This document shows positions 1-9,200 of a DNA stretch of 44,938 bases, one piece after another. The stretch comes from Saccharothrix sp. GTDB lineage: Bacteria; Actinomycetota; Actinomycetes; Mycobacteriales; Pseudonocardiaceae. The stretch covers positions 441,369 to 486,306 of the forward strand of contig NZ_JAPSLK010000002.1 in the NCBI RefSeq assembly GCF_031180885.1. The letters are read 5' to 3'. The notes beneath the pieces were generated by a model that was not told the DNA's origin, did not search any database, and saw only the letters and a list, made by a program, of their open reading frames with translations. Numbering within the stretch: the stretch's first letter is position 1; the number at the start of each line of letters is the position of its first letter. A program made the position numbers and the translations under genes.

Positions 1-181
1 CGCGCGTTCCCGACGGCACCTCCACCCCCCGGTCCTGCCGTGCGACCGGCCGCCCCCCGGGTCGGCGGCCGGCCCGCCTTCCCCGCCGGTTCCGACCGCA
101 TCGACAGGATGGCGGCAGCGTATGGCGCGGTTGTGGAACGATCCTTGAATCAGCAGGTCACGGCCTACCGCAGGGGGTTGG

Positions 182-2917
182 GTGTTCACGCTGTTGGGCC
201 CGGTGGGCGCACGTCCGGGTGGCCGGCCGGCCGATGTCGGGCACGCCCGTCAGCAGTGCGTGCTGGTAGCGCTGTTGGTCGAGGCCAACGGGCTGGTGCC
301 GCCCGACGTGCTGGTCGAACGGGTGTGGGGAGCGGAGGCGTCCCCGCGCGCCCGCAACACCCTGCACACCTACCTGGCGCGGCTGCGGCGCGCCCTCGGA
401 CCCGAGGTCGTGGTGGAACGCCAGTCCGGCGGCTACCGGCTGGTGGTCGACGAGGACGCGGTGGACCTGCACCGGTTCCGCAAGCTCACCGCCTCCGCAC
501 GCGCGGCCCGGTCCGACGACGAGGCGTTCGCGCTGCTCACGGAGGCGCTGGAGCTGTGGCGGGGCGAGGCGTTCACCGGTCTGGACACACCGTGGCTGAC
601 CGCCGTCCGGGCAGCGCTGGACGCCGAGCGGACCGCCGCCGAACTCGACCACGCCGACGTGGCGCTGCGCTTGGGCCGGCACGACGAGGTCCTCCCCCGC
701 CTCCTCGTCCGCGCCGACGAACGGCCGCTGGACGAGCGCCTGGCCGCACAACTGATCACCGCCTTGTACCGGGCCGGGCGGCAGGCCGACGCACTGGGCC
801 ACTATGAGCGCGTGCGCCGCGAACTGGCCGACGAACTCGGCGCGGATCCCAGCCCCGCGCTGCGCGAACTGCACCGCCAGGTGCTCACCGCCGACCCGGC
901 GCTGAACTGCTCCCCCGCCGCGCCCGTGCCCCGACAACTGCCCGCCGCGCCCCGGCTGTTCACCGGCCGCGGCGCCGACCTCAAGCGGCTGACCGGGGCG
1001 TTGGACGCCGGTGACGGCGTGCCGGTGTCGGTGGTCGGCGGGGCGGGCGGCATCGGCAAGACGTGGCTCGCGCTGCACTGGGCGCACCAGCACCTGGACC
1101 GGTTCCCGGACGGTCAACTGCACGTCAACTTGCGCGGTTTCGCCCCGTCGGGTGATCCCGTGCCGCCCGCGGTGGCGGTGCGCGGGTTCCTCGACGCGCT
1201 GGGCGTGCCGGCCTCCGCCGTGCCCTCCGGTCTCGACGCGCAGGCCGCGCTCTACCGGAGCCTGGTCGCCGGGCGGCGGCTGCTGGTCGTGCTGGACAAC
1301 GCGGCCGACTCGGCGCAGGTCGCGCCGCTGCTGCCGGGCAGCCCGACGTGCGCGGTGCTGGTGACCAGCAGGCGGCGGCTGCCCGGCCTGGTCGCCGAGC
1401 ACGGGGCGCACACCGTGGAGCTGGACGTCCTCGACGACGCCGAGGCGCGCGACCTGCTGGCCCGACACCTGGGCGCGGGCCGGGTGGCCGCCGAGCCGGA
1501 CGCGGTCGCCGAACTGCTGGCGTGCTGTGCGGGGCTGCCCCTGGCACTGGCGATCACCGCGGCCCGCGCGGCGGCGCACCCCGGGTTCCCGCTCGCGGTG
1601 TGGGCGCGGGAGCTGCGGTCGATCGGCCTGGCCGCGCTGGACACCGGTGAGGCCGGGACGGGCCTGGAGGCGGTGTTCTCGTGGTCCTACCGGGCGCTGC
1701 CGGCGGAGACGGCCCGGGTGTTCCGGCTGCTGGGCGTGGTGCCGGGTCCGGACATCAGCCTGTCGGCCGTGGCCTCGTTGACCGGTCTGCCACTCCCCCG
1801 TGCGCTCTCCGCGCTGCGCGAGCTGACCGCCGCGCACCTGGTGCAGCAGCACGCGCCGGACCGGTTCCGGTTGCACGACCTGCTCCGCCTGTTCGCGGCG
1901 GAACGCGCGGCCGACTGCCCCGAAGCGCAGGCTGAACGCCGCTTGGTCGACTACTACCTGCACACGGCGTTCGCGGCGAACCGGATCACCGAGCCGTACC
2001 GGGTGGCCATCGAGCTGGACGAGCTTCCCGAGGGCTGTGCGCCCGACCCGCCGGCCGAGGACGTGTGGGAGTGGTTCTCCTTGGAGCACCAGAACCTTCT
2101 GGCCGTGCAGCGGCTCGCGGTGGAGCGCGGGTGGCACAAGGCGGTGTGGCAACTGGCGTGGACTCTGGACGACTACCACTTCCGCCAGGGCCTGCTGGCC
2201 GACGAGTACGCGGTGTGGCAGGCCGGTGCCGCGGCGGCGGAAGCGTTGTCCGACCACGAGGTCCGCGCCCGCGCCCACCGCTTGCTCGGCTACGCGGCCA
2301 ACGACCTGGGCCGGGTCGAGGAGGCGTTGACGCACATGCGGGATGCGCTGGCCCTGTCCGAGCAGGCGGGTGACGTGCTGTCCCAGGCGCACACGCACTA
2401 CGCGTTGTCCCGCTCGTTGTGCGACTCCGGCGACCCGGCCGCGGCGCTGCACCACAGCGAGCAGTCCCTGGTCCTGTACCGGCGGTTGGAGGACGAGGTG
2501 GGTGTCGCCGACGCCCTCAACGCCGCAGGCTGGCACGCCACCCACCTGGGCCACCACGACCGCGCCCAGGTTCTCCTGACCGAGGCCCTGGACCTCTACA
2601 CCGCCCAGGACAACCAGCCCGGCGTGGCCAACACCCAGGACAGCCTGGGCCTGCTGGCCCACCAGACGGCTCGCCTCACCGACTCCCGCGAACACTACGA
2701 GCAGGCCCTGGCCCTGTTCCGCGAACTGGGCCATTCCTACGAGGAAGCCAACACCTTGGAACGCCTGGGCCACGTCCTGTCCGACCTCGGGGAACACGAC
2801 CTGGCCCGCGACAGGTGGCAGGAAGCCCTCCACCTGCACACCACCCAACACCGCACCGCCGAAGCGAACCGCGTCCGCACCGCTCTGGAAGCGCTGGACG
2901 CCGGAATTGTCCCGTGA
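182..2917 (+). CDS. AfsR/SARP-type transcriptional regulator with NB-ARC and TPR domains
   Basis: Large signal-transduction ATPase/transcription factor of the AfsR type, 911 residues. In order: an OmpR-like winged helix (about residues 1-90, with VWGAEASPRARNTLHTYLARL typical of the family, shown here in part), a bacterial transcriptional activation domain (about 95-240), an NB-ARC ATPase whose P-loop GGAGGIGKT sits near residue 285 and whose Walker B-like stretch VVLDNAAD follows near 365, then C-terminal TPR repeats (about 690-900). The GTG start at 182 is preceded by an AGGGGG ribosome-binding site. Such proteins activate secondary-metabolite or differentiation genes; no biosynthetic cluster is next to it, so its target cannot be told. 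The 181 bases upstream hold no gene I can support. Confidence 0.93.
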   Translation: MFTLLGPVGARPGGRPADVGHARQQCVLVALLVEANGLVPPDVLVERVWGAEASPRARNTLHTYLARLRRALGPEVVVERQSGGYRLVVDEDAVDLHRFRKLTASARAARSDDEAFALLTEALELWRGEAFTGLDTPWLTAVRAALDAERTAAELDHADVALRLGRHDEVLPRLLVRADERPLDERLAAQLITALYRAGRQADALGHYERVRRELADELGADPSPALRELHRQVLTADPALNCSPAAPVPRQLPAAPRLFTGRGADLKRLTGALDAGDGVPVSVVGGAGGIGKTWLALHWAHQHLDRFPDGQLHVNLRGFAPSGDPVPPAVAVRGFLDALGVPASAVPSGLDAQAALYRSLVAGRRLLVVLDNAADSAQVAPLLPGSPTCAVLVTSRRRLPGLVAEHGAHTVELDVLDDAEARDLLARHLGAGRVAAEPDAVAELLACCAGLPLALAITAARAAAHPGFPLAVWARELRSIGLAALDTGEAGTGLEAVFSWSYRALPAETARVFRLLGVVPGPDISLSAVASLTGLPLPRALSALRELTAAHLVQQHAPDRFRLHDLLRLFAAERAADCPEAQAERRLVDYYLHTAFAANRITEPYRVAIELDELPEGCAPDPPAEDVWEWFSLEHQNLLAVQRLAVERGWHKAVWQLAWTLDDYHFRQGLLADEYAVWQAGAAAAEALSDHEVRARAHRLLGYAANDLGRVEEALTHMRDALALSEQAGDVLSQAHTHYALSRSLCDSGDPAAALHHSEQSLVLYRRLEDEVGVADALNAAGWHATHLGHHDRAQVLLTEALDLYTAQDNQPGVANTQDSLGLLAHQTARLTDSREHYEQALALFRELGHSYEEANTLERLGHVLSDLGEHDLARDRWQEALHLHTTQHRTAEANRVRTALEALDAGIVP

Positions 2918-3202
2918 GTGACGTCGCGTCACACCGCCCCGGCTGCGGGCGTTGAACTCATCGGCGCCGCCGAGCGTTCCTCGTTCGATCGGTGAAGATC
3001 GCCAGGAGGGCGAACCAGATCAGGAGTGGACATCGGGGGCCGGAGGCACGCCCCGCCGCGACCAGGCCGCGTTGATGGCGGCGAGCGCGGCACTGCCGTC
3101 GGTGACGAAACGGTACTCGTGAGCCGGGTCACACCGTTGGACGGGCGGGTGCGTTCGGACAGTTTCCCGGGCGCAAACGACAACTCGGCAGAAGGGGGCG
3201 AC

Positions 3203-3706
3203 GTGCGGGACGGGTTCGACGAGTTCGTCGCCGATCGGCTCGATCGGCTCTTGCGCTACGCCACCGCGATGACGTGCGACAAGCACCTCGCCAACGACAT
3301 CGTGCAGGACGTGCTGCTGCGCGCCCGGGAGCGGTGGGCGCGGATCGCCGCGATGGACGCGCCCTACCTCTACGTCAAGCGGATGGTGACCAACGAGTAC
3401 CTCTCGTGGCGCAGGCGTCGGGCCGCGCGGGACGTGTCCGCTTCGCACGCCGCCCTGGACGAGGTCGCGCCGCCGGTCGCCGACCACGCCGTGCGGCACG
3501 CGGAACGCGACGCCATGCGGCGGCGCATCGCGATGCTGCCGCGCAGGCAGCGGGCGGCGCTGGTGCTGCGCTACTACGAGGACAGCACGGACGCGGAGAT
3601 CGCCGCCGTGCTCGGCTGCACGGAGAGCACCGTGCGCAGCCACATTTCACGCGCGCTGAAGACGTTGCGCGTCAACGAGAACACGCCGGTGGAGGTGCTG
3701 CGGTGA
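3203..3706 (+). CDS. SigE-family ECF RNA polymerase sigma factor
   Basis: Sigma-70 family factor of the actinobacterial SigE group, 167 residues. Region 2 is visible (DGFDEFVADRLDRLLRYATA, then the helix around DIVQDVLLRARERW), as is region 4 with its helix-turn-helix (LPRRQRAALVLRYYEDSTD followed by AAVLGCTESTVRSHISRAL). I chose the GTG at 3203 because GAAGGGGG lies 5 bases upstream and homology begins here; the frame stays open back to 3026 but that part looks non-coding. Its stop overlaps the start of the next gene by 4 bp (GTGA), so both are translated together, the usual arrangement for a sigma factor and its membrane partner. The 285 bases between this gene and the AfsR gene show nothing clear. 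Confidence 0.92.
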   Translation: MRDGFDEFVADRLDRLLRYATAMTCDKHLANDIVQDVLLRARERWARIAAMDAPYLYVKRMVTNEYLSWRRRRAARDVSASHAALDEVAPPVADHAVRHAERDAMRRRIAMLPRRQRAALVLRYYEDSTDAEIAAVLGCTESTVRSHISRALKTLRVNENTPVEVLR

Positions 3707-4734
3707 CCGATCGGGAGATGTTGATCCGCGAGGCCATCGCGGCGGAGGCCGACGAGGCGGTGGACGCGCGCGAGGTGATGGCCCAACTCCACCGGCGCCG
3801 GGCGCGCCGCCGGACCGGTTCGCTGCTCGCGGTGGCCGCGCTGACCGCGGCCGCGGCGGCCGTGGCGGTGGTCGTGCCGATGACGGTGTCCCGCGACGCC
3901 GCACCACCGGCCACCAGTTCCACCGCCGTCACGCCGCTCGCCCCGCAGAACGTGCTGCTGGTGGGCCTGGACGAGTACCAGCACGCCGACAGCGTCGCCC
4001 TGGCGCGGGTGACGCCCACCGGGGTGGCCGTCGTGTCACTGCCACGCGACACGTGGGTCGAGGTGCCCGGCCAGGGCTCGGACCGGCTCACGCTGGTCTA
4101 CACGAACGCGCACGACTCCGGGGGCGTGGCGGCCGGCGCGCAGGCGCTGACCAGGACCGTGGAGGCGCTGACCGGGGTGACCGTCGACCACTACGCGGTG
4201 GTGGAGATGAGCGCGTTCGCCAAGCTCGCCGACGCGGTCGGCGGGGTCGAGGTGTGCCTGAACGCGGCGACGAAGGACCTCCGGACGGGCGCGGACTTCC
4301 CGGCCGGGCAGCAGGTCGTGTCCGGTGACCGCGCGCTGGACTTCGTGCGGCAGCGCTACGGCCTGGTCCAAGGCGACCTGGACCGCGTCCGGCGGCAGCA
4401 GGCCTTCCTGTCCGCGCTGGGCGCCAAGCTGCTCGACCGGTCGTTCCTCGACGACACCGCCAAGGTCACCGGCCTGCTGGGCGTGGTCAGGTCGAGCGTC
4501 CAGACCGACGACGGCTGGGACCTGCTCGCCTTCGCCCGCGGCCTGACCGCAGGCACGCCGATCCGGGCCACCACCATCCCGGTGGAACCCGGCGAGGAAC
4601 CGGCGGGCCACGTCCTGCGCCCCGATCCCGCGGCGGTGCGGCAGTTCGTCGGCACGTTCTTCGCCGACCAGCCCGCCGGTCCGTCCTCGGGCACCGCCAC
4701 GGCCCCGGGCGGCGGCCCGGTCTGCGTGGACTGA
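3703..4734 (+). CDS. Membrane-anchored LytR-CpsA-Psr (LCP) protein with anti-sigma-like N-terminus
   Basis: 343 residues. The first 40 or so residues are cytoplasmic and charged (EMLIREAIAAEADEAVDARE, then an RRRARRR stretch); one transmembrane helix follows (about 41-64), then a Thr/Ser-rich linker and an extracellular LCP domain (about 82-290) with NVLLVGLDE, VSLPRDTWVEVPG, AVGGVEVCLNAA and LDFVRQRYGLVQGDLDRVRR, including the arginines that bind the polyprenyl-phosphate head. LCP enzymes attach glycopolymers to peptidoglycan. The gene overlaps the sigma-factor gene by 4 bp, where an anti-sigma factor would normally sit; the short cytoplasmic segment may play that role, which is inference. 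Its stop is 7 bp from the stop of the convergent gene downstream. Confidence 0.87.
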   Translation: MTDREMLIREAIAAEADEAVDAREVMAQLHRRRARRRTGSLLAVAALTAAAAAVAVVVPMTVSRDAAPPATSSTAVTPLAPQNVLLVGLDEYQHADSVALARVTPTGVAVVSLPRDTWVEVPGQGSDRLTLVYTNAHDSGGVAAGAQALTRTVEALTGVTVDHYAVVEMSAFAKLADAVGGVEVCLNAATKDLRTGADFPAGQQVVSGDRALDFVRQRYGLVQGDLDRVRRQQAFLSALGAKLLDRSFLDDTAKVTGLLGVVRSSVQTDDGWDLLAFARGLTAGTPIRATTIPVEPGEEPAGHVLRPDPAAVRQFVGTFFADQPAGPSSGTATAPGGGPVCVD

Positions 4735-4741
4735 CGCTCGT

Positions 4742-5635
4742 TCAGGCGAGGGAGGCCAGGTCGAGGCGGTACCAGGCGTCGGCGGTGACGACGTGCAGCT
4801 CACCGCCTCGACCGATCACCCCCGCGTCCGCGGGCAACTGCTCACCACCGGGCAGCGTCAGCCGGTGGTGAGCCGTCACGCGCAACCGGTCGCCGTCCAA
4901 CCACCCGACGACCAGTCGATCGCGGTCCTCTTCGTACCCCCCGAACAACCCCACCCGCCGCCCCACGACCGCCAACGCACGTACGCCCGTGATGTCGTTG
5001 TCCCACCGCGTGACCTTGCCGTCGCGCACCCGCACCACCGGGAATTCGGTGTAGTAGCAGGTCCATGCCTCGCGCTCGGTGACGTTGAGCGCGTAGCAGT
5101 CGGCGATCACCCACCCCGGGAACCGCCACACCGGCCGCAGATCCGGCCCGAACCGCACCAGCCCGTGGGCCGCGACCTCCGAACGGCCGAAGATGCCCTG
5201 GTCGAAGTACGCCACCCACACATCACCCCCAGCGGTCGTGTAGACGTGTTCGATGCCGTCGCCCAGGTCGGCCCGCCGGACCACCCGACCCTCGGAGTCG
5301 TAGACCACGGCGTTCGGGGCGGAGCCGCGGACGCGCGCCCCGACGAGCAGCACCTCGCCGTCCGGCAGCGGGTGGGCGGTCGGGAAGTCCAGGTCGATGT
5401 CAGAGATCTCGGTCAACACCACCGGATCGGGGTGGTGGGCGGTGACCCGCACCTTGTGCGTGCGGCGCGCCTTGGTGGAACCGGGCTTGCGCTGACGCGA
5501 CGACAGCACGGACAACAGGGCGGGGTCGCACCACAAGACCACCAGTTCGCCCTGCGGGCCGACAGTCGCGGACACCATGACGTCCCCGTCCACCACCGGC
5601 TCGACCGGCGCGTGGTGGGCCACCTCTGCGATCAC
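4742..5635 (-). CDS. Conserved hypothetical protein, predicted beta-propeller
   Basis: 297 residues, GTG start. No signal peptide or transmembrane segment is visible. The sequence is a series of short beta-rich blades with repeated G-x-V-x-V and W/Y patterns (for example VVYDSEGRVVRRADLGDGIE, HVYTTAGGDVWVAYFDQGIF), resembling the predicted propellers often annotated only as hypothetical in actinomycetes. No catalytic motif can be seen and I do not recognise the family. It lies 43 bp downstream of the NlpC/P60 gene on the same strand and could be co-transcribed with it. Confidence 0.75.
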   Translation of the reverse strand: MIAEVAHHAPVEPVVDGDVMVSATVGPQGELVVLWCDPALLSVLSSRQRKPGSTKARRTHKVRVTAHHPDPVVLTEISDIDLDFPTAHPLPDGEVLLVGARVRGSAPNAVVYDSEGRVVRRADLGDGIEHVYTTAGGDVWVAYFDQGIFGRSEVAAHGLVRFGPDLRPVWRFPGWVIADCYALNVTEREAWTCYYTEFPVVRVRDGKVTRWDNDITGVRALAVVGRRVGLFGGYEEDRDRLVVGWLDGDRLRVTAHHRLTLPGGEQLPADAGVIGRGGELHVVTADAWYRLDLASLA

Positions 5636-5678
5636 CGGCGCATGACAGCACGCCGACCCCGCTCGCGGCCGGCGACTT

Positions 5679-6959
5679 CTACAGCAGGCGCACGGCGTAC
5701 GGCATGATGCCGCCGTAGCGAACCGGGGCGACGCGGACGTACGAGCCGGAGTACGGGGCCTCGACCATCATGCCGCCGCCCAGGTACAGGGCCACGTGGG
5801 TGCCGCCGCCGGGACCCCAGAACAGCATGTCGCCGCGCTGCGCCTGGGCCAGCGGCACCTTGCGGCCCGAGTTGTACTGGTAGCCGCTGTAGTGCTGGAG
5901 GTACACGCCGACGCCCGCGAACGCGTACATCATCAGGCCCGAGCAGTCGAAGCCGACGGTGTAGTAGTCGCCGTACGAGTCGCCGACGCCCCAGTCCCGC
6001 ACGCCCACGGTCGGGCCGTTGTAGTTGCCGCCGCCCCACGAGTAGCGCACGCCGAGTTGCGACATCGCGCGTGCCACCACGGTTTCCACGCCACCGGTGG
6101 GCGCGGCCACCGGGCGGTCGACGGGCGCGGTGGGTTTGGCGGCCAAGGCGGCCTGGTGGGCGGCTTCCTCGTCCTCGCGGCGCTTCTGCTCGACCCACTG
6201 GTCGTACTGGGCGCGCTGGCCCTCCAGGCTCTGCACCGCGCCGAGCGCCGCGGTCAGTTCGCTCTCGACGCGGCTCTTGTCCCCCTCGATCGCCGCCGCC
6301 TGCGCGGCCTGGCCCTCGCGGGCCTGGGCGGCGGCCTGGTGGGCGGTGTCGGCGTCGCGCTTGGCCTGGTCGGCCGCCGCCTCCTTCTGGTTGGCGACGT
6401 CCAGGGCGGCGCGGGCGGCGGCGTCCTTGTTGGCCTTCTCCGAGCGGGCCCACTCGACGTCGTCGAGGGCGTTGAGGTTGGCGTCGCCGACCGCCGCGAG
6501 CAGCTGGTTGCGGGCCAGCAGGTCCTCCGGGCTGGACGCGCCCAGGTACGCCGACAGCGACCCGACCGTGCTGCCCTGCTGGTAGCTGGCGGCGGCGAAC
6601 TCGTCCAGCTCGCGGCGCGCGGCCTCGACGGCCTGGCCGGCGGCGTCCGCCTCGGTGCGCGCGGCGTCGGCGGCCTGGCGGGCCTTGGCGGCCTCGTCCC
6701 GGGCGGTTTCGAGGTCGACGCGGGCCTTGTTGGCCAGTTCCATCTTCTGGGCGACGTCGTCGGTGAGCCGTTGCAGCTCCGCCTCGGCGGCGGTGAGCCG
6801 GCTGGTCAGCTCACCGACCCGCGCGGCCTTGGCGTCGGCCTCGCGCCGACCGGCGCTGATCTGGTCGTCACTGGGGTTGGGCGGCGGCGGTGGCACCGCC
6901 GCCGCCACGCCGGGGAGCAGGAGGAGCACCGCGACCAGCATGATCACCCACCGGGTCAA
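5679..6959 (-). CDS. Secreted NlpC/P60 peptidoglycan endopeptidase with coiled-coil domain (RipC-like)
   Basis: 426 residues. A signal peptide (about 1-22, ending GVAAA) is followed by a Pro-rich patch, a long Ala/Glu/Lys-rich coiled coil (about 30-270), and a C-terminal NlpC/P60 domain (about 290-426). The catalytic Cys lies in VGFDCSGLMMYAF (near 338), the His in GGTHVALYLGGG (near 387). This is the architecture of RipC/CwlO-type hydrolases, which cut the peptide stems of peptidoglycan and whose coiled coil usually interacts with FtsEX. The TTG start is chosen because GGGGAGG lies 8 bases upstream; an in-frame GTG four codons later has worse spacing. Confidence 0.92.
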   Translation of the reverse strand: MTRWVIMLVAVLLLLPGVAAAVPPPPPNPSDDQISAGRREADAKAARVGELTSRLTAAEAELQRLTDDVAQKMELANKARVDLETARDEAAKARQAADAARTEADAAGQAVEAARRELDEFAAASYQQGSTVGSLSAYLGASSPEDLLARNQLLAAVGDANLNALDDVEWARSEKANKDAAARAALDVANQKEAAADQAKRDADTAHQAAAQAREGQAAQAAAIEGDKSRVESELTAALGAVQSLEGQRAQYDQWVEQKRREDEEAAHQAALAAKPTAPVDRPVAAPTGGVETVVARAMSQLGVRYSWGGGNYNGPTVGVRDWGVGDSYGDYYTVGFDCSGLMMYAFAGVGVYLQHYSGYQYNSGRKVPLAQAQRGDMLFWGPGGGTHVALYLGGGMMVEAPYSGSYVRVAPVRYGGIMPYAVRLL

Positions 6960-7116
6960 GACACCCGCCTCCCCACCCCGCTCGGCCGAACCGCGTTACA
7001 CCGAATGGCGTCCCACGGACACGTTCCGAGACTGTGCCACTTCAGCACCAAGGTTTCCAATTGACCCCGCAAGAACTTCAGCCACACGGGTCACAGATGT
7101 TTACCGGGGGTGGGTG

Positions 7117-8646
7117 CTAGTTGACCTTGCGGTCGAGGTCGGCCCAGTACGGCTCGCGGAGCTTGAACTTCTGCACCTTGCCGGTGGCCGTGCGCGGGAT
7201 CGCCTCGCGGAACTCCACCGAGGTCGGCGCCTTGTACCCGGCCAGCCGCTGCTTGCAGTGCGCGATCAGCTCGACCTCGGTGGCCCGCGCGCCGTCCGCG
7301 AGCACGACCAGCGCCTTGATCGTTTCACCCCACTTGTCGTGCGGCACGCCGATGACCGCCGCCTCGGCCACCGCGGGGTGGCTGAACAGGGCGTCCTCGA
7401 CCTCGATGGACGACACGTTCTCGCCGCCGGTGATGATCACGTCCTTCTTGCGGTCGGAGATGGTCAGGTGGCCCTCGTCGTCGAGCGTGCCGCCGTCGCC
7501 GGTGTGGAACCAGCCGTCCTCGATCGCCTCGGCCGTGGCCTGCGGGTTCTCCCAGTAGCCGGCCATGACGTTGTTGGTGCGGGCCATGACCTCGCCGCTG
7601 TCGGCGATGCGCAGCCGGACCCCGAGCCCCGGCGCGCCGGCCCGCGACAGCTTCCGCGCGCGTTCCTCGGCGGGCAGGTCGTCGTCACCGGGGCGGGTGC
7701 GGTTGAAGGTGAGCAAGGGGGACGTTTCGGTGAGGCCGTAGAGCTGGAGGAATTCCCAACCAAGTTCCTCACCCACACGGGCGATGGTCCGGCTGGGCGG
7801 CGGCGCGCCCGCGCACACGATGCGCACCTTGTCCCGGCCGGGGATCTCGCCGTCCCACGTCTGCGCGGCGTCGAGGACGGAGTTCCACACGGCCGGCGCG
7901 CCGCACATCAGGGTGACGCCGTGGTCGCGGACGCGGCGCAGGATCTCGGCGCCGTCGACCTTGCGCAGCACCACCTGCGGCACGCCCAGGCCGGCCAGGC
8001 CGAACGGCATGCCCCAGCCGTTGCAGTGGAACATCGGCAGGACGTGCATGTAGACGTCCCGCTCCCACGCGCGGGTGTGCATGGCGAAGGTGACGGCGTT
8101 GAGCCAGATGTTGCGGTGCGTCATCTGGACGCCCTTGGGGCGGGCCGTCGTGCCGGACGTGTAGTTGATCGTGGCGGTCGCGTCCTCGTCCGGCGCGGAC
8201 CACGGGCGCGGCTCGGTGCCCGGGCGGAGGAGTTGCTCGGTCTCCTCGCCGAGGGTGAAGCGGTGGCGGGCGGTGACCTGGTCGAGTTCGAGTTCGGGGT
8301 CGACGAGCAGCACGGACGCGCCGCTGTGCTCGACGATGTAGGACACCTCGTCGGGCCGCAGCCGGAAGTTCACCGGCACGCAGATCCGGCCGCTCGCGGG
8401 GACGGCGTGCAGGAGTTCGAGGAGGCGGGCGGAGTTGTGGCTGACGACGGCGACGCGCTCGCCTTCACCGATGTCCAGGGCGTCGAACCCGGCCTGCCAG
8501 GCCCGGACCCGGTTCGCGAACTCGCGGTAGGTGGTGGTGGGGACGGGCGCGGCGGGCTGGTTCGGCTCGTCGACGGTGGCGGTGGTGTCCGCGTGGACGT
8601 GCTCGGCGCGGTAGAGGAAGTCGGCGACTGTGAGGGGTACGCGCAT
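7117..8646 (-). CDS. AMP-dependent fatty acid-CoA ligase (FadD-like)
   Basis: 509 residues, an adenylate-forming enzyme. The phosphate-binding loop YTSGTTARPKG lies near residue 162, followed by LQLYGLTETSP (adenine-binding), DGWFHTGDGG, the hinge region SDRKKDVIITGGENV and the C-terminal catalytic lysine in PRTATGKVQKFKLRE. Length and motifs fit medium- or long-chain acyl-CoA synthetases that activate fatty acids with ATP and CoA. A glycine usual in the P-loop (SGTTGRPKG) is alanine here, which some functional FadDs tolerate. The gene stands alone: 157 bp separate it from the hydrolase downstream. Confidence 0.92.
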   Translation of the reverse strand: MRVPLTVADFLYRAEHVHADTTATVDEPNQPAAPVPTTTYREFANRVRAWQAGFDALDIGEGERVAVVSHNSARLLELLHAVPASGRICVPVNFRLRPDEVSYIVEHSGASVLLVDPELELDQVTARHRFTLGEETEQLLRPGTEPRPWSAPDEDATATINYTSGTTARPKGVQMTHRNIWLNAVTFAMHTRAWERDVYMHVLPMFHCNGWGMPFGLAGLGVPQVVLRKVDGAEILRRVRDHGVTLMCGAPAVWNSVLDAAQTWDGEIPGRDKVRIVCAGAPPPSRTIARVGEELGWEFLQLYGLTETSPLLTFNRTRPGDDDLPAEERARKLSRAGAPGLGVRLRIADSGEVMARTNNVMAGYWENPQATAEAIEDGWFHTGDGGTLDDEGHLTISDRKKDVIITGGENVSSIEVEDALFSHPAVAEAAVIGVPHDKWGETIKALVVLADGARATEVELIAHCKQRLAGYKAPTSVEFREAIPRTATGKVQKFKLREPYWADLDRKVN

Positions 8647-8692
8647 ACGGGAGGACCTTATTGAGCTGCGTCACACACGGCTACTCACCGGT

Positions 8693-9139
8693 TCAGCCGG
8701 AGGCCGGCACGAACCGGCGGTGCAGCGGCTGCGGGTCGCGGGCCTGGTCGCCGTGCGCGAGGACGAAGCCGCGCAACGGATCGCGTGGTGCGACCGGGTC
8801 GCGCATGACCACCCAGCTCACGTTCTCGCCGAAGTCCGGTGTGGTCAGCGACCCTCGTAGCGGAAGAAGCCGCCCGCGGGCAGCGACTCCGGCAGGTCGA
8901 GCGTGATCGGCGACTCCACGCCGGCCGCTCACCCAGTGCTCGCTGAGCCGGTGGAAGTGCACGTTCGCCAGCTCGAAGCGCTCCCCGTCGAGCTTGACCC
9001 AGTGGCTGCCCAACGGCCGGAAGCGGACGCCGTGGGACTCGTGCTCCACCTCGAAGCGGCCCTCGTGCCAGCCCACGGCGAAATCGACCGAGACCTTCAC
9101 GGCCCGGCGCACGTTGATCGGTGACTGCTGCTCCCCCAT
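8693..9139 (-). pseudogene. Alpha-carbonic anhydrase remnant
   Basis: The N-terminal half is clearly alpha-class carbonic anhydrase: QQSPINV, then FELANVHFHRLSEHWV, which holds the first two zinc histidines (HFH) and the SEH motif. The following segment with the third zinc histidine (normally xxxHxVH) is missing. The next part, VESPITLDLPESLPAGGFFR, is read in another frame, and the frame then returns for GSLTTPDFGENVSWVVM and GFVLAHGDQARDPQPLHRRF. A deletion plus two compensating frameshifts therefore separate the halves, and the open frame that survives (about 148 residues from ATG 9139) cannot make the metal site. It sits 61 bp downstream of the Sir2 gene on the same strand. Confidence 0.72.
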
Positions 9140-9200
9140 GAGATCATCTTCCCAGCTCAGAGCGTTCCCAGGAGGGTGAAAGACGATCACTGACGGCTGA

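Noticed and set aside
158..2932. 924-codon open frame antisense to the AfsR gene
   Set aside because: Long antisense frames are expected at this GC content; the composition (Val/Gln/Arg/Gly-rich, no motif) is that of a shadow.
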